A DNA stretch of 64,000 bases from JAISST01 sp050434145 (lineage in GTDB: Bacteria; Fusobacteriota; Fusobacteriia; Fusobacteriales; Fusobacteriaceae), in assembly GCF_050434145.1 (NCBI RefSeq), contig NZ_JBNPVX010000003.1, positions 1 through 64,000 of the forward strand. Reading direction: 5' to 3'. Every line of letters begins with the position of its first letter. Position 1 is the first letter of the stretch. Shown piece by piece: positions 9,364-19,021 of this stretch. Both the position numbers and the translations under genes were made by a program. The notes beneath the pieces were generated by a model, which searched no databases, was not told the origin of the DNA, and saw only the letters and a list, made by a program, of their open reading frames with translations.

Positions 9364-11787
9364 ATGACGAAGGAAGAAAAAAAAATCAACAGAAAATCAA
9401 GTGAAGTAGTAATTCTTTTAACTAATAAAATCTCAAAAAAATTTGCAGATGAAAGGAAGAAGAGAAATTTTACTCGCCTAGAACTTGCATATAAACTTGG
9501 AATAACTCTTGCGCAAATAAGTGGTATTGAAAATGGAAAAATTGACGCAATATCTAAAGTTTTGTATGAAAAGTTTTTGAATTTTTTTGGTAATAAAGAG
9601 AATTATAATAAAGATAGTGATAGAATTGTTCTTACAAAAAGAATTATAAATGATTTGAGAAGCCAAAGAGAGAAAAGAAAATATAGTCGTCCAAAACTCG
9701 CTAAAGAATTGGGAGTAAAAGAGAGTAGTATTGCTACTTTGGAAAGAGGTGAGAGAAAAACTATACCCAAAGAATTGTATGAAAAATATTTAAATTTTTT
9801 TACTAATAAAGAGAATTATAATAAAGATATTGATAGAATTATTCTTACAGAGGAAATTATAAATGATTTGAGAACACAAAGAGAGAAAAGAAAATATAGT
9901 CGTCCAAAACTTGCTAAGGAATTGGGAGTAAATGAAAGTAGTATTATCACTTTGGAAAAAGGAGCGAGAAAAACTATACCCAAAGAATTGTATGAAAAAT
10001 ATTTAAATTTTTTTGCTAATAAAGAGAATTATAATAAAGATATTGATAGAATTATTCTTACAAAAAAAATTATAAATGATTTGAGGAACAAAAGAGTAAA
10101 AATGAGATATAGTCGTTCAGAACTTGCAAAGGCATTAGAAGAGAAAGAGAATAGTGTTGCTACTATTGAAAAAGGAATTAGGAAAACTATACCCAAAGAA
10201 TTGTATGAAAAATATTTAAATTTTTTTGGTAATAAAGAGAATTATAATAAAGATAGTGATAGAATTGTTCTAACAAAAAGAATTATAAATGATTTGAGAA
10301 GCCAAAGAGAGAAAAGAAAATATAGTCGTCCAAAACTCGCTAAAGAATTGGGAGTAAAAGAGAGTAGTATCGCTACTTTGGAAAAAGGTGAGAAAAAAAC
10401 TATACCCAAAGAATTGTATGAAAAATATTTAAATTTTTTTACTAATAAAGAGAATTATAATAAAGATATTGATAGAATTATTCTTACAGAGGAAATTATA
10501 AATGATTTGAGAAGCCAAAGAGAGAAAAGAAAATATAGTCGTCCAAAACTCGCTAAGGAATTGGGAGTAAATGAAAGTAGTATTATTGCTTTGGAAAAAG
10601 GAACGAGAAAAACTATACCCAAAGAATTGTATGAAAAATATTTAAATTTTTTTGGTAATAAAGAGAATTATAATAAAGATATTGATAGAATTATTCTTAC
10701 AAAGGAAATTATAGACAGATTAAAAAAAGAAAGAGAAAAAAGAAAATATAGCCGTTCAGGACTTGCTAAGATTTTTGGAGTAAAAGAGGCTATCATTACA
10801 AAAATGGAAACAGGGAATAGAAAAACTATCTCAAAAGAATTGTATGAAAAATATTTAGAATTTTGTGCCAATCAAAGAAATTATAATAAAATAGATTTTG
10901 CAATAAGAAATGGGAATATACCTATGACAGTAGAAATGGCAAAGTCTTTAAAGATAGGAAGGGAAAAAAGAGGATTTTCACGACGGGAAATAGAATGGGA
11001 ATTAGGAATAGATAGAAAATTATTACTTAGAGTTGAAAATGGAAATGCTAAATCTTTTTCTAAAGAACTTTATGATAAATTGCTAGCTTTTTATAAAGAT
11101 CACAGAAATCAGCAAAAGGATAAGGTTAGAGTGATTATAACTGATAAAATTCGAAAATTTTTTATAAAAAGAAGGAAACAATTAAATTTTACTCAAGAGC
11201 AAGTAAATAATATACTCCATTTATCATATAAACTTGTGAAAGGTCTTGAGCATGGTGGGCTTAAGAGCATTCCGCGATATGATTATATAGAACTTATAAA
11301 TTTTTATACTAATAAAAGCAATAAAAAGAAGTCAAGAAATAAAGAGAGAATTCCAGTAACAGATGAAATGATAAAATTATTGATAGAAAAAAGAAAAGAA
11401 AAAGGTTATACTTATAGTGAGTTGGGAAGAAAATTAGATTTTAGGGCTGAGATATTTTACAATGTGGAGCGTGGTGTGATAAAGACAGTCCCTGTGGATA
11501 TTTATAATAAACTATTTGATTTTTACAGAAGAACTAGAGTTAAAAAAGTCGAAGCAAGAATTACTTTGACAGATGAAGTGGTGAAAATCTTTAGGGATAA
11601 AAGAGAAAAATTAGGTTTATCTCAAAAACATATTTCAGATGAAGTAGGGGTGTTTCGTACATATATTGGTCGGATTGAGTCTGGGAAAGTGGAAACTCTT
11701 TCAAAACAAGTTTATAAAAAATTGATTAAAATTTTACAGATAGAAGTGGATGAGGATGGAGAGACTATTGAAACTATATCAACTTAA
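9364..11787 (+). CDS. Eleven-module tandem HTH (XRE-like) array protein 1
   Basis: An 807-residue, strongly basic protein without signal peptide or membrane segment, built almost wholly from eleven modules of ~70 residues. Each module reads roughly LT-E-I---LR--REKR-(F/Y)SR-ELAK-LGV----I--(I/L)E-G--KTI(S/P)KELYEKYLNF(F/Y)-N--NYNK: an XRE-type HTH followed by a conserved two-helix tail. Modules start near 9400, 9622, 9835, 10048, 10261, 10474, 10687, 10918, 11125, 11347 and 11557. Modules 2-6 are exactly 213 bp each and nearly identical; modules 7-11 are diverged. I prefer the ATG at 9364 over the GTG at 9358 because AGGTG precedes it. A multi-site DNA-binding or nucleoid protein is the best guess; no family name is recognised. 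Confidence 0.75.
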   Translation: MTKEEKKINRKSSEVVILLTNKISKKFADERKKRNFTRLELAYKLGITLAQISGIENGKIDAISKVLYEKFLNFFGNKENYNKDSDRIVLTKRIINDLRSQREKRKYSRPKLAKELGVKESSIATLERGERKTIPKELYEKYLNFFTNKENYNKDIDRIILTEEIINDLRTQREKRKYSRPKLAKELGVNESSIITLEKGARKTIPKELYEKYLNFFANKENYNKDIDRIILTKKIINDLRNKRVKMRYSRSELAKALEEKENSVATIEKGIRKTIPKELYEKYLNFFGNKENYNKDSDRIVLTKRIINDLRSQREKRKYSRPKLAKELGVKESSIATLEKGEKKTIPKELYEKYLNFFTNKENYNKDIDRIILTEEIINDLRSQREKRKYSRPKLAKELGVNESSIIALEKGTRKTIPKELYEKYLNFFGNKENYNKDIDRIILTKEIIDRLKKEREKRKYSRSGLAKIFGVKEAIITKMETGNRKTISKELYEKYLEFCANQRNYNKIDFAIRNGNIPMTVEMAKSLKIGREKRGFSRREIEWELGIDRKLLLRVENGNAKSFSKELYDKLLAFYKDHRNQQKDKVRVIITDKIRKFFIKRRKQLNFTQEQVNNILHLSYKLVKGLEHGGLKSIPRYDYIELINFYTNKSNKKKSRNKERIPVTDEMIKLLIEKRKEKGYTYSELGRKLDFRAEIFYNVERGVIKTVPVDIYNKLFDFYRRTRVKKVEARITLTDEVVKIFRDKREKLGLSQKHISDEVGVFRTYIGRIESGKVETLSKQVYKKLIKILQIEVDEDGETIETIST
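9589..10866 (+). repeat. 213-bp tandem coding repeat with a 639-bp segmental duplication
   Basis: Direct 213-bp repeats inside the HTH-array gene. The stretch beginning at 9589 reappears at 10228, exactly 639 bp (three modules) later, with only a few differences over the first ~200 bases. Module 2 matches module 5 and module 3 matches module 6 better than they match their neighbours. This indicates a recent duplication of a three-module block. The copy number is likely to vary by recombination. Confidence 0.85.
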
Positions 11788-11872
11788 GATAAGATGAATT
11801 CTGAAAAGTAAAGTTGAGGTGAAACTATTTTAGAGTATTTGTCTATATAACAAAATAAAAAAGGTGATGAAT

Positions 11873-12655
11873 ATGGATGTGAATAAGCCAGTTACAAATC
11901 CTGATTTACTTGCTGCTATTGATACAGTAAGAAGTAATGATTCAATTGATACGATGACAGTATTTCTATATGAACTAAAGAAAGCACACTTTCTTTCTCC
12001 AGCTACTATTATGCCCAAACCAATTCCTGATGAGAATGGAAAATCTTTTTTAAATGAAGGAACAAAGATTGAGTTTTTTGGAATAGAAAATACTAAAGGA
12101 GAGAGTTTTTTACTTGCATTTACTGATTGGTCCGAACTGAGAAAATGGCGTAATATTCAAGATGAACAGACAATAATTTCTACATATGATGATCTTGTTG
12201 CAATGGTGAAAAATGGATCTACTCAGGCAGGGTTTGTTATAAATCCCTATGGTTGTAATTTATGTCTCACACGAGATTTGATAGAAAACTTTAGTAATCA
12301 ACAAAATAGTGGCAAGTCATATATTGTTGAAAATGAGATGGAAGTAAAATTTGGAATACCTGAAAATTATCCACACGAAATGGCAGGAGCTATATCTGGT
12401 TATTTAAAGACAAAAAAGAATGTAAAAAGAGCTTTCCTTGTTTTAATGGAAAAGGAAGGAGAGTTTAGTTTTCTTGTTGTAGTGGATTTTACAGGTGATA
12501 AAAAGGAAATATTTGATGGGATAGCATCATATGCTGTTCCTTTACTGAAAAAAGGAGAGTTTCTGGATATGGTGTCACTTGAAGAAGATTTAGGTAAAGA
12601 AGTTGCAAAAGGGCATCAACCTTTCTATAAACGGAAAATATTTGGGTTGTTTTAG
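11873..12655 (+). CDS. SseB-family protein
   Basis: A 260-residue cytoplasmic protein with the two-part SseB layout. The N-terminal domain (residues ~1-130) includes NPDLLAAI near the start and FTDWSELRKW. The C-terminal domain (residues ~155-260) carries PENYPHEMAGAI and ends GHQPFYKRKIFGLF. SseB was named for enhanced serine sensitivity in E. coli; its biochemical role is unclear. The start at 11873 is chosen because AAGGTGA lies 5 bases before it; ATG 11867 and GTG 11864 are in the same frame but too close to or within that site. It follows the HTH-array gene by 85 bp. Confidence 0.82.
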   Translation: MDVNKPVTNPDLLAAIDTVRSNDSIDTMTVFLYELKKAHFLSPATIMPKPIPDENGKSFLNEGTKIEFFGIENTKGESFLLAFTDWSELRKWRNIQDEQTIISTYDDLVAMVKNGSTQAGFVINPYGCNLCLTRDLIENFSNQQNSGKSYIVENEMEVKFGIPENYPHEMAGAISGYLKTKKNVKRAFLVLMEKEGEFSFLVVVDFTGDKKEIFDGIASYAVPLLKKGEFLDMVSLEEDLGKEVAKGHQPFYKRKIFGLF

Positions 12656-12750
12656 TTAGGCTTTATTTTGTTATAATTTTTGACTATATAATATTGGAAT
12701 ATGAATTTGCTCTTGAAAAAGTACTAGATATTTGAATATATAATGGTTTT

Positions 12751-12793
12751 AGAACTAGGAAAATTTTGTTTTCTCTAGTTCTTTGTCTTTTTT
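12751..12793 (+). terminator. Probable terminator after the SseB-like gene
   Basis: A stem of AGAACTAG with CTAGTTCT, extended through a small bulge by AAAA/TTTT, followed by a T-rich tract. The rest of 12656-12995 holds a 5-bp hairpin GTCCA/TGGAC (12823-12838) and a TATAAT at 12947-12952 without a clear -35 box, the likely start of hsdM transcription. Confidence 0.6.
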
Positions 12794-12995
12794 GAAAAAA
12801 TATTTCTGTGAAATATTGGTAAGTCCAGATTATTGGACAAGATATTTGTTATAATAGAAAAAATTAGAATTCTTGATAAATAATGTAACAAAATATTAAA
12901 AAAATGGTATTACAGTGTAAGTATAGAAAAAAACGTTATTTTATGATATAATTTATAAATATAATGTAAAATTTAAAAAGTATTTTGGAGGAAAA

Positions 12996-14504
12996 ATGAT
13001 TACTGGAGAGTTGAAAAATAGAATTGATGGAATATGGGAAATCTTCTGGACTGGTGGTCTTACAAATCCATTGAGTGTTATCGAACAAATAACTTATCTG
13101 ATGTTTATTCATGATTTAGATGAAACAGATAATAAGCAAATGAAAGAAAGTACTTTATTGGGACTAAAGTATGAAAGTATTTTCAAAGGAACATGTCTTG
13201 TTAGCAATAAGAAAGTTGATAAGAACAAGTTCAAATGGTCAGTATTCAGAGATATGCCACCTGAAGAAATGTACGAAATAATGCAACTAGGTATTTTTCC
13301 TTTTCTAAAAGAATTACATAATGATAAGGAAAGTGCTTATTCAAAATATATGAATGATGCAATATTTCAAATTCCTACAGCACAAAAATTAGCTCAAATA
13401 ATTGATGCAATGGATGTTCTTTATACAAGTGTTGCAAAAGAGAAAGATAAAAATAAAGATATCAGAGGAGATGTTTATGAATACTTGCTTTCAAAAATAG
13501 CGACAGCTGGTACAAATGGTCAATTTAGGACACCAAGGCATATTATTAGAATGATAGTAGACATGTTAGCACCTAAAGCTGGAGATACGATATGCGATCC
13601 AGCGTGTGGAACAAGTGGTTTCTTGGTTTCTGCTGTGGAATATTTGAAGGAAAACCACGAGAAGGAAGTTTTGTTTGATGCGAAAAATAGAGAGCATTTT
13701 AATAACAAAATGTTTACTGGTTATGATATGGACAGAACAATGCTTCGTATTGGTGCAATGAATATGATGACTCATGGAGTTTTGAATCCTTCTATTGAAT
13801 ATAGAGATAGTTTATCTGATCAAAATAAAGATAGTGATAAATTCACAATGATTTTAGCCAATCCTCCTTTTAAGGGGAGCTTGGACGCAGGAATTGTATC
13901 AGCTAATTTGCTTAAGGTATGTAATACAAAGAAGACAGAGTTATTGTTTTTAGCATTGTTTTTGAGAATGTTAAAAGTTGGTGGAAGATGTGCTTCTATT
14001 GTACCTGATGGGGTTTTGTTTGGTTCTTCTAATGCACATAAGAGTATAAGAAAAGAAATTATTGAAAATCATAGATTGGAAGCTGTTATTTCAATGCCAT
14101 CAGGAGTATTTAAACCTTATGCAGGAGTTTCTACAGCTATATTGATTTTTACTAAGACAAATCATGGTGGAACAGATAATGTATGGTTTTATGATATGAA
14201 GGCAGATGGTTATAGTTTGGACGACAAAAGGTCTGAGATAAAGGATAATGATATTTCTGATATAATTAAGAGATTTCATAATCGAGATAAAGAAGGAGAG
14301 AGAAAAAGAACAGAACAGAGTTTTATGGTGCCTAAGGACGAAATCGTTGGAAATAGTTATGACCTTTCTATAAATAAATATAAGAAAACAGAATATGTAG
14401 CAGTGGAATATCCGCCTACAAAAGAAATATTGGCTGATCTTAAGAAAATTCAAAAAGAGATTTCTGATGGTTTGAAGGAATTGGAGGAGATGCTGCATGA
14501 GTAA
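12996..14504 (+). CDS. hsdM: Type I restriction-modification methyltransferase subunit
   Basis: A 502-residue N6-adenine methyltransferase. The N-terminal HsdM helical domain (residues ~1-150, with LSVIEQITYLMFIHDLD) is followed by the catalytic domain, which has the SAM-binding motif DPACGTSGFL near residue 200 and the catalytic NPPF near residue 289. It forms the M2S methylase and, with HsdR, the restriction complex. GGAGG precedes the ATG. The stop overlaps the hsdS start by 8 bp, so the genes are translationally coupled. All key motifs are intact, but activity depends on the neighbouring specificity gene, which is frameshifted. Confidence 0.96.
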   Translation: MITGELKNRIDGIWEIFWTGGLTNPLSVIEQITYLMFIHDLDETDNKQMKESTLLGLKYESIFKGTCLVSNKKVDKNKFKWSVFRDMPPEEMYEIMQLGIFPFLKELHNDKESAYSKYMNDAIFQIPTAQKLAQIIDAMDVLYTSVAKEKDKNKDIRGDVYEYLLSKIATAGTNGQFRTPRHIIRMIVDMLAPKAGDTICDPACGTSGFLVSAVEYLKENHEKEVLFDAKNREHFNNKMFTGYDMDRTMLRIGAMNMMTHGVLNPSIEYRDSLSDQNKDSDKFTMILANPPFKGSLDAGIVSANLLKVCNTKKTELLFLALFLRMLKVGGRCASIVPDGVLFGSSNAHKSIRKEIIENHRLEAVISMPSGVFKPYAGVSTAILIFTKTNHGGTDNVWFYDMKADGYSLDDKRSEIKDNDISDIIKRFHNRDKEGERKRTEQSFMVPKDEIVGNSYDLSINKYKKTEYVAVEYPPTKEILADLKKIQKEISDGLKELEEMLHE

Positions 14505-15685
14505 ATGGAAGCATTATAGGCTTGAAGAAGGGTTTATTTCTATAAAAAATGGAGCTACAATTAAACAGACTAGCGATAAAAATGAAGGGTTACCAATAAC
14601 TAGGATAGAGACAATATATAATGGAGAAGTAAATCGGGACAGAATGGGGTATGCTGGAATTATGAATGAAGGCAAGTATTCTGAAAATATATTGAACTCT
14701 GGGGATATATTAATGTCACACATAAATAGTCAAAATCATTTAGGAAAAACGGCTTTGTATGTTTCTGAAAATGATGAAAAAATAATTCATGGTATGAATT
14801 TATTGAGATTGCAGGTGGATAAGAAAAAACTTGAGAGTGAATTTGTGAATTATTATTTTAAATCATTGCATTTTAAAAGACAATTATTAAATATTACAAA
14901 GAATTCTGTCAATCAATCAAGTTTTACAATTACTGGATTAAAAGAATTATTGATTCCAATTCCTAAAATTGATGTTCAAAGGAAAATATCAAAAAAATTA
15001 AAGAAATTAAATGATATAATTGCTCTAAAAAAGGAGCAATTAAAAAAATTAGATGAGTTTGTTAAATCATTATTTATCGAGATGTTTTCTCAAAAAAATA
15101 CAGAAGTAAAACTATCATATTATATAGAGTCATTAACTGCAGGAAAAAGTCTTGCTGGAGAAGAAGTAAATAAAAATAAAGTCTTGAAAACAGGTAGTGT
15201 ATCATATGATTGTTTTGATTAAATATTTACCTTTAAGCTATGAGCCATTAAAAGATCATCTGGTCAAAAAAGGTGATGTAATTGTAAGTAGAATGAATAC
15301 AAAAGAATTGGTTGGAGCAGCTGCATATGTATGGAATGTTCAAGAAAATACATATTTGCCAGATAGATTGTGGCGAGTAGATTATAAAAAGAATGTGAAT
15401 CCTATCTTTTTGTGGAATCTATTAATTTCACCTGAGATTAAAGAAGAAATAAGAAAAGTAGCAGCAGGAACTAGTGGAAGTATGAAGAATATTTCAAAAA
15501 AATTATTTCTCGAAATAGAAACAAAAGAAATTCCAGTAAATCTCCAAAACAAATTTGCTGACAAAGTTAAACTAATTGACAAATCGAAATTTGTCGTTCA
15601 GAAAAGTATAAAAAAGAGTTTTGAGATGTACTCTAAAGTACTATTATTACAGGATTTTAGAAAAAGAGGTGAAAAAAATGTCTAA
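14497..15685 (+). pseudogene. hsdS: Type I restriction-modification specificity subunit, frameshifted
   Basis: Two reading frames together make one HsdS of ~395 residues. Frame 1 (14497-15222) holds target-recognition domain 1, the central coiled-coil spacer (ISKKLKKLNDIIALKKEQL) and the start of domain 2, then stops after VSYDCFD. The adjacent frame (ORF from 15197) resumes with KYLPLSYEPL...KKGDVIVSRMNTKELVG, the rest of domain 2 and the terminal helix. The shift lies near 15215-15224 and is not at a long homopolymer; a few codons also seem missing. Without repair the system would have only a half-specificity subunit. Some half-HsdS proteins dimerise and work, so loss of function is not certain. 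It overlaps hsdM and hsdR by 8 bp each. Confidence 0.85.
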
Positions 15686-18600
15686 TTTTAATTTTCTTAA
15701 AGAAGAAAAACAATTTGAATCTTTTGCAGAGATAGCTATAACTGCGGAGAAACTTTATAATATAAATACAAATGTGTGTGTTTCCACTTGCAGGCAAGCC
15801 ATGGAATTTGCAATAAAATGGGTTTATTCAGTAGATAGCGAAATAAAAAAACCATCTCAAGAAACGTTGGCTGTGCTTATGAGTTCAAAAGATTTTGAAG
15901 ATGTAATGAATGAAGAAACTCTAAAAAGAATGAATTTTATAAGAAAATTAGGAAATGTAGCTATTCATGATCCAACAAGACAGTACAGTAAAAAAGAAGC
16001 TGAATTAGCATTAGAAAATCTCTTTTATATCTGTGATGATGTTGTTTACTTATATAGTAAATCTCAAGATTCTAATAATGATAGAAAATTTGATAAAAAT
16101 ATCTTAAATAGAGAAAAAATAGAACCAAACAATGTTCCACAGCAAGTTCCAGATATTAATTTAGAAGAATTAATAAAAGAAAATGAAGCTCTGAAAGTTG
16201 AATTAACATCTAGAAGAAAAGAGCATGAAAAGACACATGTTCCAAAACCTGTTGATCTAAGTGAATGGGACACAAGAAAAATATATATTGATACAATATT
16301 AAGAGAAGTTGGCTGGAAAGAGGGGACAAATTGGATTAATGAAGAAGAAGTAAGTGGAATGCCAAATAAATCTGAATTAGGTTATGTTGATTATGTTTTG
16401 ATTGGTGATAATGGTGTTCCATTAGCTATTATAGAGGCAAAAAGAACTAGTGTGGATCCAAATGTAGGAGAGCAACAGGCTAGATTGTATGCTGGTTTAT
16501 TAGAAGAAAAATTTGGGCAAATGCCGATAATATTTTTAACTAACGGTTTTGATACAGAAATAATAGACAATCGTTATCCTAAGAGAAAAGTATCAGGAAT
16601 ATATTCAAAACGTGATTTGGAAAAGCAATTTAATAAAATTTCTTCTATGGAATCATTAGAAACGGTACAAATAAATGATGATATTTCAGGACGTTATTAT
16701 CAAAAAGAAGCGATAACAAAAGTATGTGAAGCTTTTGAAGATAATAAGAGAAAAGTACTTTTGGTAATGGCAACAGGTAGTGGAAAGACGCGGACAGTAA
16801 TATCTTTAGTAGATGTCTTATCAAGAAAAAAATGGATAAAAAATATATTATTTTTGGCTGATAGAACATCTCTAGTAAAACAAGCTGAAAAAGCATTTAA
16901 AGATGCTTTTGGTGCAGATGCTCCTACTACAAATCTTGTATCTTCTAATGATAAATTGATCAATAGATATGTATTCTCAACTTATCAGACAATGATTAAT
17001 CTAATAGATACTAAAAAAGATGATGAAGGTGGAAAATTATTCAGTTGTGGGCATTTTGATTTGATTATTGTAGATGAAGCACATAGAAGTATTTATAATA
17101 AATATAAAGAGATATTCTCTTATTTTGACTCATTATTGGTAGGACTTACAGCTACCCCTAAAGATGAGATAGATTTCAATACTTACAATAGTTTTCAATT
17201 GGAAAATGGATTTCCAACTTTTGGTTATGGATTAGAAAAAGCAGTGGAAGATGGTTATTTGGTTGATTATAGAAGTATAGAAACAAGATTGAAGTTTTTA
17301 GAAGAGGGGATTACATACGATAAATTATCAGAAGAAGAAAAAGAACAATATGAAGAAAAATTTGGCATTGGTGATGATATTCCTGATAAAATTGAAAATT
17401 CAGCATTAAATGAATGGGTTTTTAATAAAAATACCATTATTGAAGTATTAAATATTCTTATGACTAAGGGTATAAAAATAGAAGAAGATAGTAAAATAGG
17501 AAAAACTATTATATTTGCTAAGAATAGGAGACATGCTAATAAAATAGATGAAATTTTTAGGGAACAGTTTCCGAATCTTGTGGATTACACAAGGGTTATT
17601 GATTATAGCATTAATTATGCTGATTCATTGATAGAAGATTTTAAAGATGATAATAAACTACCTCAAATAGCAATTTCTATAGATATGTTAGATACAGGAA
17701 TCGATGTTCCAAGCTGTGTTAATTTAGTATTCTTCAAGAAAGTAATGAGTAAAGCTAAGTTCTGGCAAATGATAGGACGAGGTACTAGATTGTGCTCTGG
17801 TCTTTTAAATGGCGAAGATAAGAAAGAGTTTTATATATTTGATTTTTGTGGAAATTTTGAATATTTTAGAATGGGAAGACCAGGAAAAGAAGGGCATATA
17901 GCAAAGAGTATACAAGAGAGAATATTTTCATTGAAATTGGATATTTGTTATCAATTGCAAAATGTGGATAGATCAACAGAGTTTGTAGAAGATTATTATG
18001 TTAATCTTTTACATGAATTGGCTAATAAGGTAAAAGAATTAAATAGAAATAATTTTATTGTAAGGCAGTATTTAAAATATGTGGAAAAATATTCTGATGT
18101 TAATTCATACAGTAATTTGACAGAAGCTACTTTGAAAGATATAAAGGATAATGTTGCACATCTTGTGGATAAATATGATGATAGTATTTCTGCGTTGAGA
18201 TTTGATACATTAATATTTTCAATGGAATTTTCTTCATTGGCTGGTGTAAAAAATAATAAGATAAAAAATATGATATATGGTAAGTTAAATGGATTATTAA
18301 ATGTACAAAATATACCAATAATTGATTCAAATAAAGATTATATAAGAAGAATATTAAGTAATGATTCGCTTTCAAGAGCAGGAATAGAAGATTTAGAAAA
18401 GCTTAGAGAAAAATTAAGAGATTTGATGGATTATATTCCAGAAACCGAAAAAGTTTATTATAATACATCTTTTGAAGATGAAATTATTAGCATGGAAGTC
18501 CATGAGCCTGATTTTACCAATAATAACTATTTGGATGATTATCAAGCAAGGGCAGAATCTTATATAAAAGAACATAATAATGAAGATGTAATTAAAAAAT

Positions 18601-19001
18601 TGCATACAAATATGCCATTGAGTAAATCTGACATTAAGAAATTAGAAAAGATAATGTGGGAAGAGATAGGCACTAAAAAGGATTATCAAAATGAAATAGG
18701 AGCAGAAAGTCTGGGAGTTTTTGTAAGAAAAATCACAGGGTTAGATATGAATGCTGCCAAAAAGGCTTTTTCTAAATATTTAGATGAAAGTTCTTTGAAT
18801 GCTAATCAGATACACTTTGTTAATAAGATAGTAGAATATGTAGTAGAAAAAGGGATTTTGGAAGATAAGAAAATTTTACAAATGTCTCCATTTTCAGATA
18901 GAGGAAGTTTTGCAGATTTGTTTGATACATCAACTTTTATGGGAATTATTGGTGTAATTGATAATATAAATAATAATGCTGGGTTTGGTGGGATGAGTTA
19001 G
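15678..19001 (+). CDS. hsdR: Type I restriction endonuclease/translocase subunit
   Basis: A 1107-residue HsdR of the EcoEI type. In order: DUF4145 N-terminal domain (residues ~10-120), the nuclease domain with catalytic D in GYVDYV and EAK in IIEAKR (residues ~236-255), then SF2 helicase motifs: Walker A ATGSGKT (~365), DEAH (~464), GLTATP (~490) and QMIGRGTR (~697), followed by an EcoEI-type C-terminal domain. The ATG at 15678 is chosen over the longer open frame because AGAGGTG lies 6 bases before it and the N-terminus then fits the DUF4145 start. It cuts unmodified DNA after translocation, together with HsdM and HsdS. Confidence 0.95.
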   Translation: MSNFNFLKEEKQFESFAEIAITAEKLYNINTNVCVSTCRQAMEFAIKWVYSVDSEIKKPSQETLAVLMSSKDFEDVMNEETLKRMNFIRKLGNVAIHDPTRQYSKKEAELALENLFYICDDVVYLYSKSQDSNNDRKFDKNILNREKIEPNNVPQQVPDINLEELIKENEALKVELTSRRKEHEKTHVPKPVDLSEWDTRKIYIDTILREVGWKEGTNWINEEEVSGMPNKSELGYVDYVLIGDNGVPLAIIEAKRTSVDPNVGEQQARLYAGLLEEKFGQMPIIFLTNGFDTEIIDNRYPKRKVSGIYSKRDLEKQFNKISSMESLETVQINDDISGRYYQKEAITKVCEAFEDNKRKVLLVMATGSGKTRTVISLVDVLSRKKWIKNILFLADRTSLVKQAEKAFKDAFGADAPTTNLVSSNDKLINRYVFSTYQTMINLIDTKKDDEGGKLFSCGHFDLIIVDEAHRSIYNKYKEIFSYFDSLLVGLTATPKDEIDFNTYNSFQLENGFPTFGYGLEKAVEDGYLVDYRSIETRLKFLEEGITYDKLSEEEKEQYEEKFGIGDDIPDKIENSALNEWVFNKNTIIEVLNILMTKGIKIEEDSKIGKTIIFAKNRRHANKIDEIFREQFPNLVDYTRVIDYSINYADSLIEDFKDDNKLPQIAISIDMLDTGIDVPSCVNLVFFKKVMSKAKFWQMIGRGTRLCSGLLNGEDKKEFYIFDFCGNFEYFRMGRPGKEGHIAKSIQERIFSLKLDICYQLQNVDRSTEFVEDYYVNLLHELANKVKELNRNNFIVRQYLKYVEKYSDVNSYSNLTEATLKDIKDNVAHLVDKYDDSISALRFDTLIFSMEFSSLAGVKNNKIKNMIYGKLNGLLNVQNIPIIDSNKDYIRRILSNDSLSRAGIEDLEKLREKLRDLMDYIPETEKVYYNTSFEDEIISMEVHEPDFTNNNYLDDYQARAESYIKEHNNEDVIKKLHTNMPLSKSDIKKLEKIMWEEIGTKKDYQNEIGAESLGVFVRKITGLDMNAAKKAFSKYLDESSLNANQIHFVNKIVEYVVEKGILEDKKILQMSPFSDRGSFADLFDTSTFMGIIGVIDNINNNAGFGGMS

Positions 19002-19021
19002 GAAAATAAGGAGAGAATGGT

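Noticed and set aside
9589..10866. Possible CRISPR array from regular direct repeats
   Set aside because: The repeats are 213 bp, in frame, and encode protein modules; there are no short repeats with unique spacers.
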